64,000 nucleotides of DNA from Actinernus sp. WN-2022 (Eukaryota; Cnidaria; Anthozoa; Actiniaria; Actinernidae): the NCBI GenBank assembly GCA_030867875.1, contig JAOWCC010001501.1, forward strand, positions 32,136,792 through 32,200,791. The letters run 5' to 3'. This document shows positions 62,810 through 64,000 of the stretch, in pieces. The translations under genes and the position numbers were made by a program. The notes under the pieces are model-generated. The model saw only the letters and a list, made by a program, of their open reading frames with translations, had not been told where the DNA came from and ran no database searches. Each line of letters opens with the position of its first letter. The stretch's first letter is position 1.

Positions 62810-63259
62810 TTAAAGTGCCCCGTTTTTTCCCTTCATATAAATTCTTACAGTATAATATTTAGAGTAAATCTGCGAAAAAAAGTTTTGTGTTTGCTTTAAT
62901 CCTTGATTGCCTACAACCTGTTGAAGTTTGGGAAAAGCGATCAGGCTCTTTTCACGACCAAGCCACAGTACACTAATTAGAAGCATTGGCCTAGTACATT
63001 GCAATGTAAGATCAAGAATCCAAAACAACAGAAAATACTACTACTGCTAGACATAAAGAATGGCTTTTGCTTTATCTTATGTCACCTGACCAAGACCTCA
63101 AACTGTGCAGTCGTGAAACAAAATGCACAGCACTTAAAACACAATTTAAAAATCAGGAATTGTACAGAATGATTTAACTTACTTCTATGTCTTTCATCCT
63201 CAATTTTTATCTTGACTTTCAAAAGAAGTAAAACTAAACTGGGGTCAGGGGCACTTTAA
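62810..63259. mobile_element. 450-bp TTAA/AGTGCCCC MITE
   Basis: TTAA|AGTGCCCC at the left and GGGGCACT|TTAA at the right; same terminal family as 4576-5198 and 20537. Confidence 0.75.
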
Positions 63260-63631
63260 ACTTTGGAGATACAACTTGTACACATTGAAGTAATGCTCCG
63301 GCTAAGAACGACAGCACTCCACAGCAAGGAATGTAAAAAGGTGCTAATTTTCTAATCTTCTTTCTCGTAATTTAATTGGTTGATACTGTCTAGTAAATTC
63401 AACAGAAAACCATTGAAGTAATGCTTTTCATGCAATAGTTTTATTTTTGATCAAACTATGGTTTAATTTCAAAGAATATCGTATGTGAGGACGTTCTCAA
63501 ATTTGTGATTGAAAGATCTTTTGTTTTCTCCCTTTCCGATTGGCTTTGAGTTTTCACAGTAAAGAGAGCAAATAGCATAACAAATATTTTATTTTCTGTG
63601 TAGTTTGGACTGTAGACATCTCATACAGCAC

Positions 63632-64000
63632 TTAAAGTGCCTATAACCCTTTTCCAATTTTATAGCTTATGAACCTCCGAAAAGTTTTGAGTACTTCTCT
63701 GAAGAAAGTTTTGGTTTTGAGTGAATACTTTGTTCTACACTTGTTTGAAATCGTGTAAAATGTAACCTTTCCTGACCCATGACCGTGTAAGTAAAAGCCT
63801 GGGTCGATATACCTGTATAGATGTCATCTTGATGTTGTATAATTAATTCGGCTTTGCAATAATTTGAAGAAATACTTACCTTATCTTTGCGATTTTTCGC
63901 AATTCGCAAAGATTAGTTGCCGCAGTAATTTCTACTCGCAAAATTTACCCTGTTTTGCAGTTTAAGCAATAAAGAAACAGTTATTGTTTTGTTGTAAATG
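63632..64000. mobile_element. Left part of a second 20.5-kb-type foldback, cut by window end
   Basis: TTAA|AGTGCCTATAACCC, then 'cacttgtttgaaatcgtg' and 'cctgacccatgaccgtgtaa' + 'gcctgggtcgat' follow 20537-20730 closely. Confidence 0.8.

Overview
This window is animal nuclear DNA, most likely from an anthozoan cnidarian such as a stony coral or a relative. The evidence is AT-rich sequence, long introns with GT..AG junctions, a metazoan coiled-coil gene, and a dense load of LINE, BEL/Pao and inverted-repeat (MITE/foldback) elements. The host assignment is inference; no rRNA or mitochondrial marker is present. A 100-N scaffold gap lies at 24239-24338.

One host gene can be followed. It is on the + strand, from a start codon at 11123 to a stop at 49115-49117, in eleven proposed exons: 11123-11180, 15047-15256, 16901-17104, 19147-19235, 21034-21755, about 22782-22927, 33075-33291, 35465-35585, 36200-36419, 43118-43564 and 48745-49117. 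Splice phases agree at every junction I could test. The N-terminal FW(T/S)(K/R)D motif, the following '[19 protein letters not shown]' coiled-coil block and the acidic '..EDIFFVH' C-terminus fit my recollection of the hinderin (KIAA1328) family. Exon 5/6 is frame-broken and contains LINE 3' ends, so the locus is either carrying assembly indels or decaying there.

Layout. 1-3.4 kb: 3' two thirds of a Tx1/L1-like LINE with a poly(A) tail. 3.4-11.1 kb: intergenic, packed with MITEs (a 586-bp hAT-type element with a perfect 8-bp target duplication, a TTAA element, foldbacks), a LINE tail, a 159-bp tandem duplication and an interspersed repeat. 11.1-49.1 kb: the host gene. Its introns hold a RecQ-like helicase fragment, L2-like LINE tails, an antisense damaged BEL/Pao retrotransposon (24.6-29.6 kb), a CCT/CCA microsatellite, a tRNA-like pseudogene, a 1.5-kb TTAA element, nested MITEs, a 99/105-bp minisatellite, a 2.7-kb element with 6-bp target duplication, a TA-flanked element carrying a HIRAN-like ORF, a 3-kb foldback and a 494-bp near-perfect palindrome. 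49.1-64 kb: gene-poor, with two adjacent multi-kilobase inverted repeats (52.0-56.0 and 56.1-58.9 kb) and many small MITEs.

I see no operon, CRISPR, toxin or defence system. The novelty is structural: transposon ends 23-52 bp upstream of three separate splice acceptors of one gene, giant diverged palindromes, element families defined here by matched ends and target duplications, and an ORF that stays open through a minisatellite.
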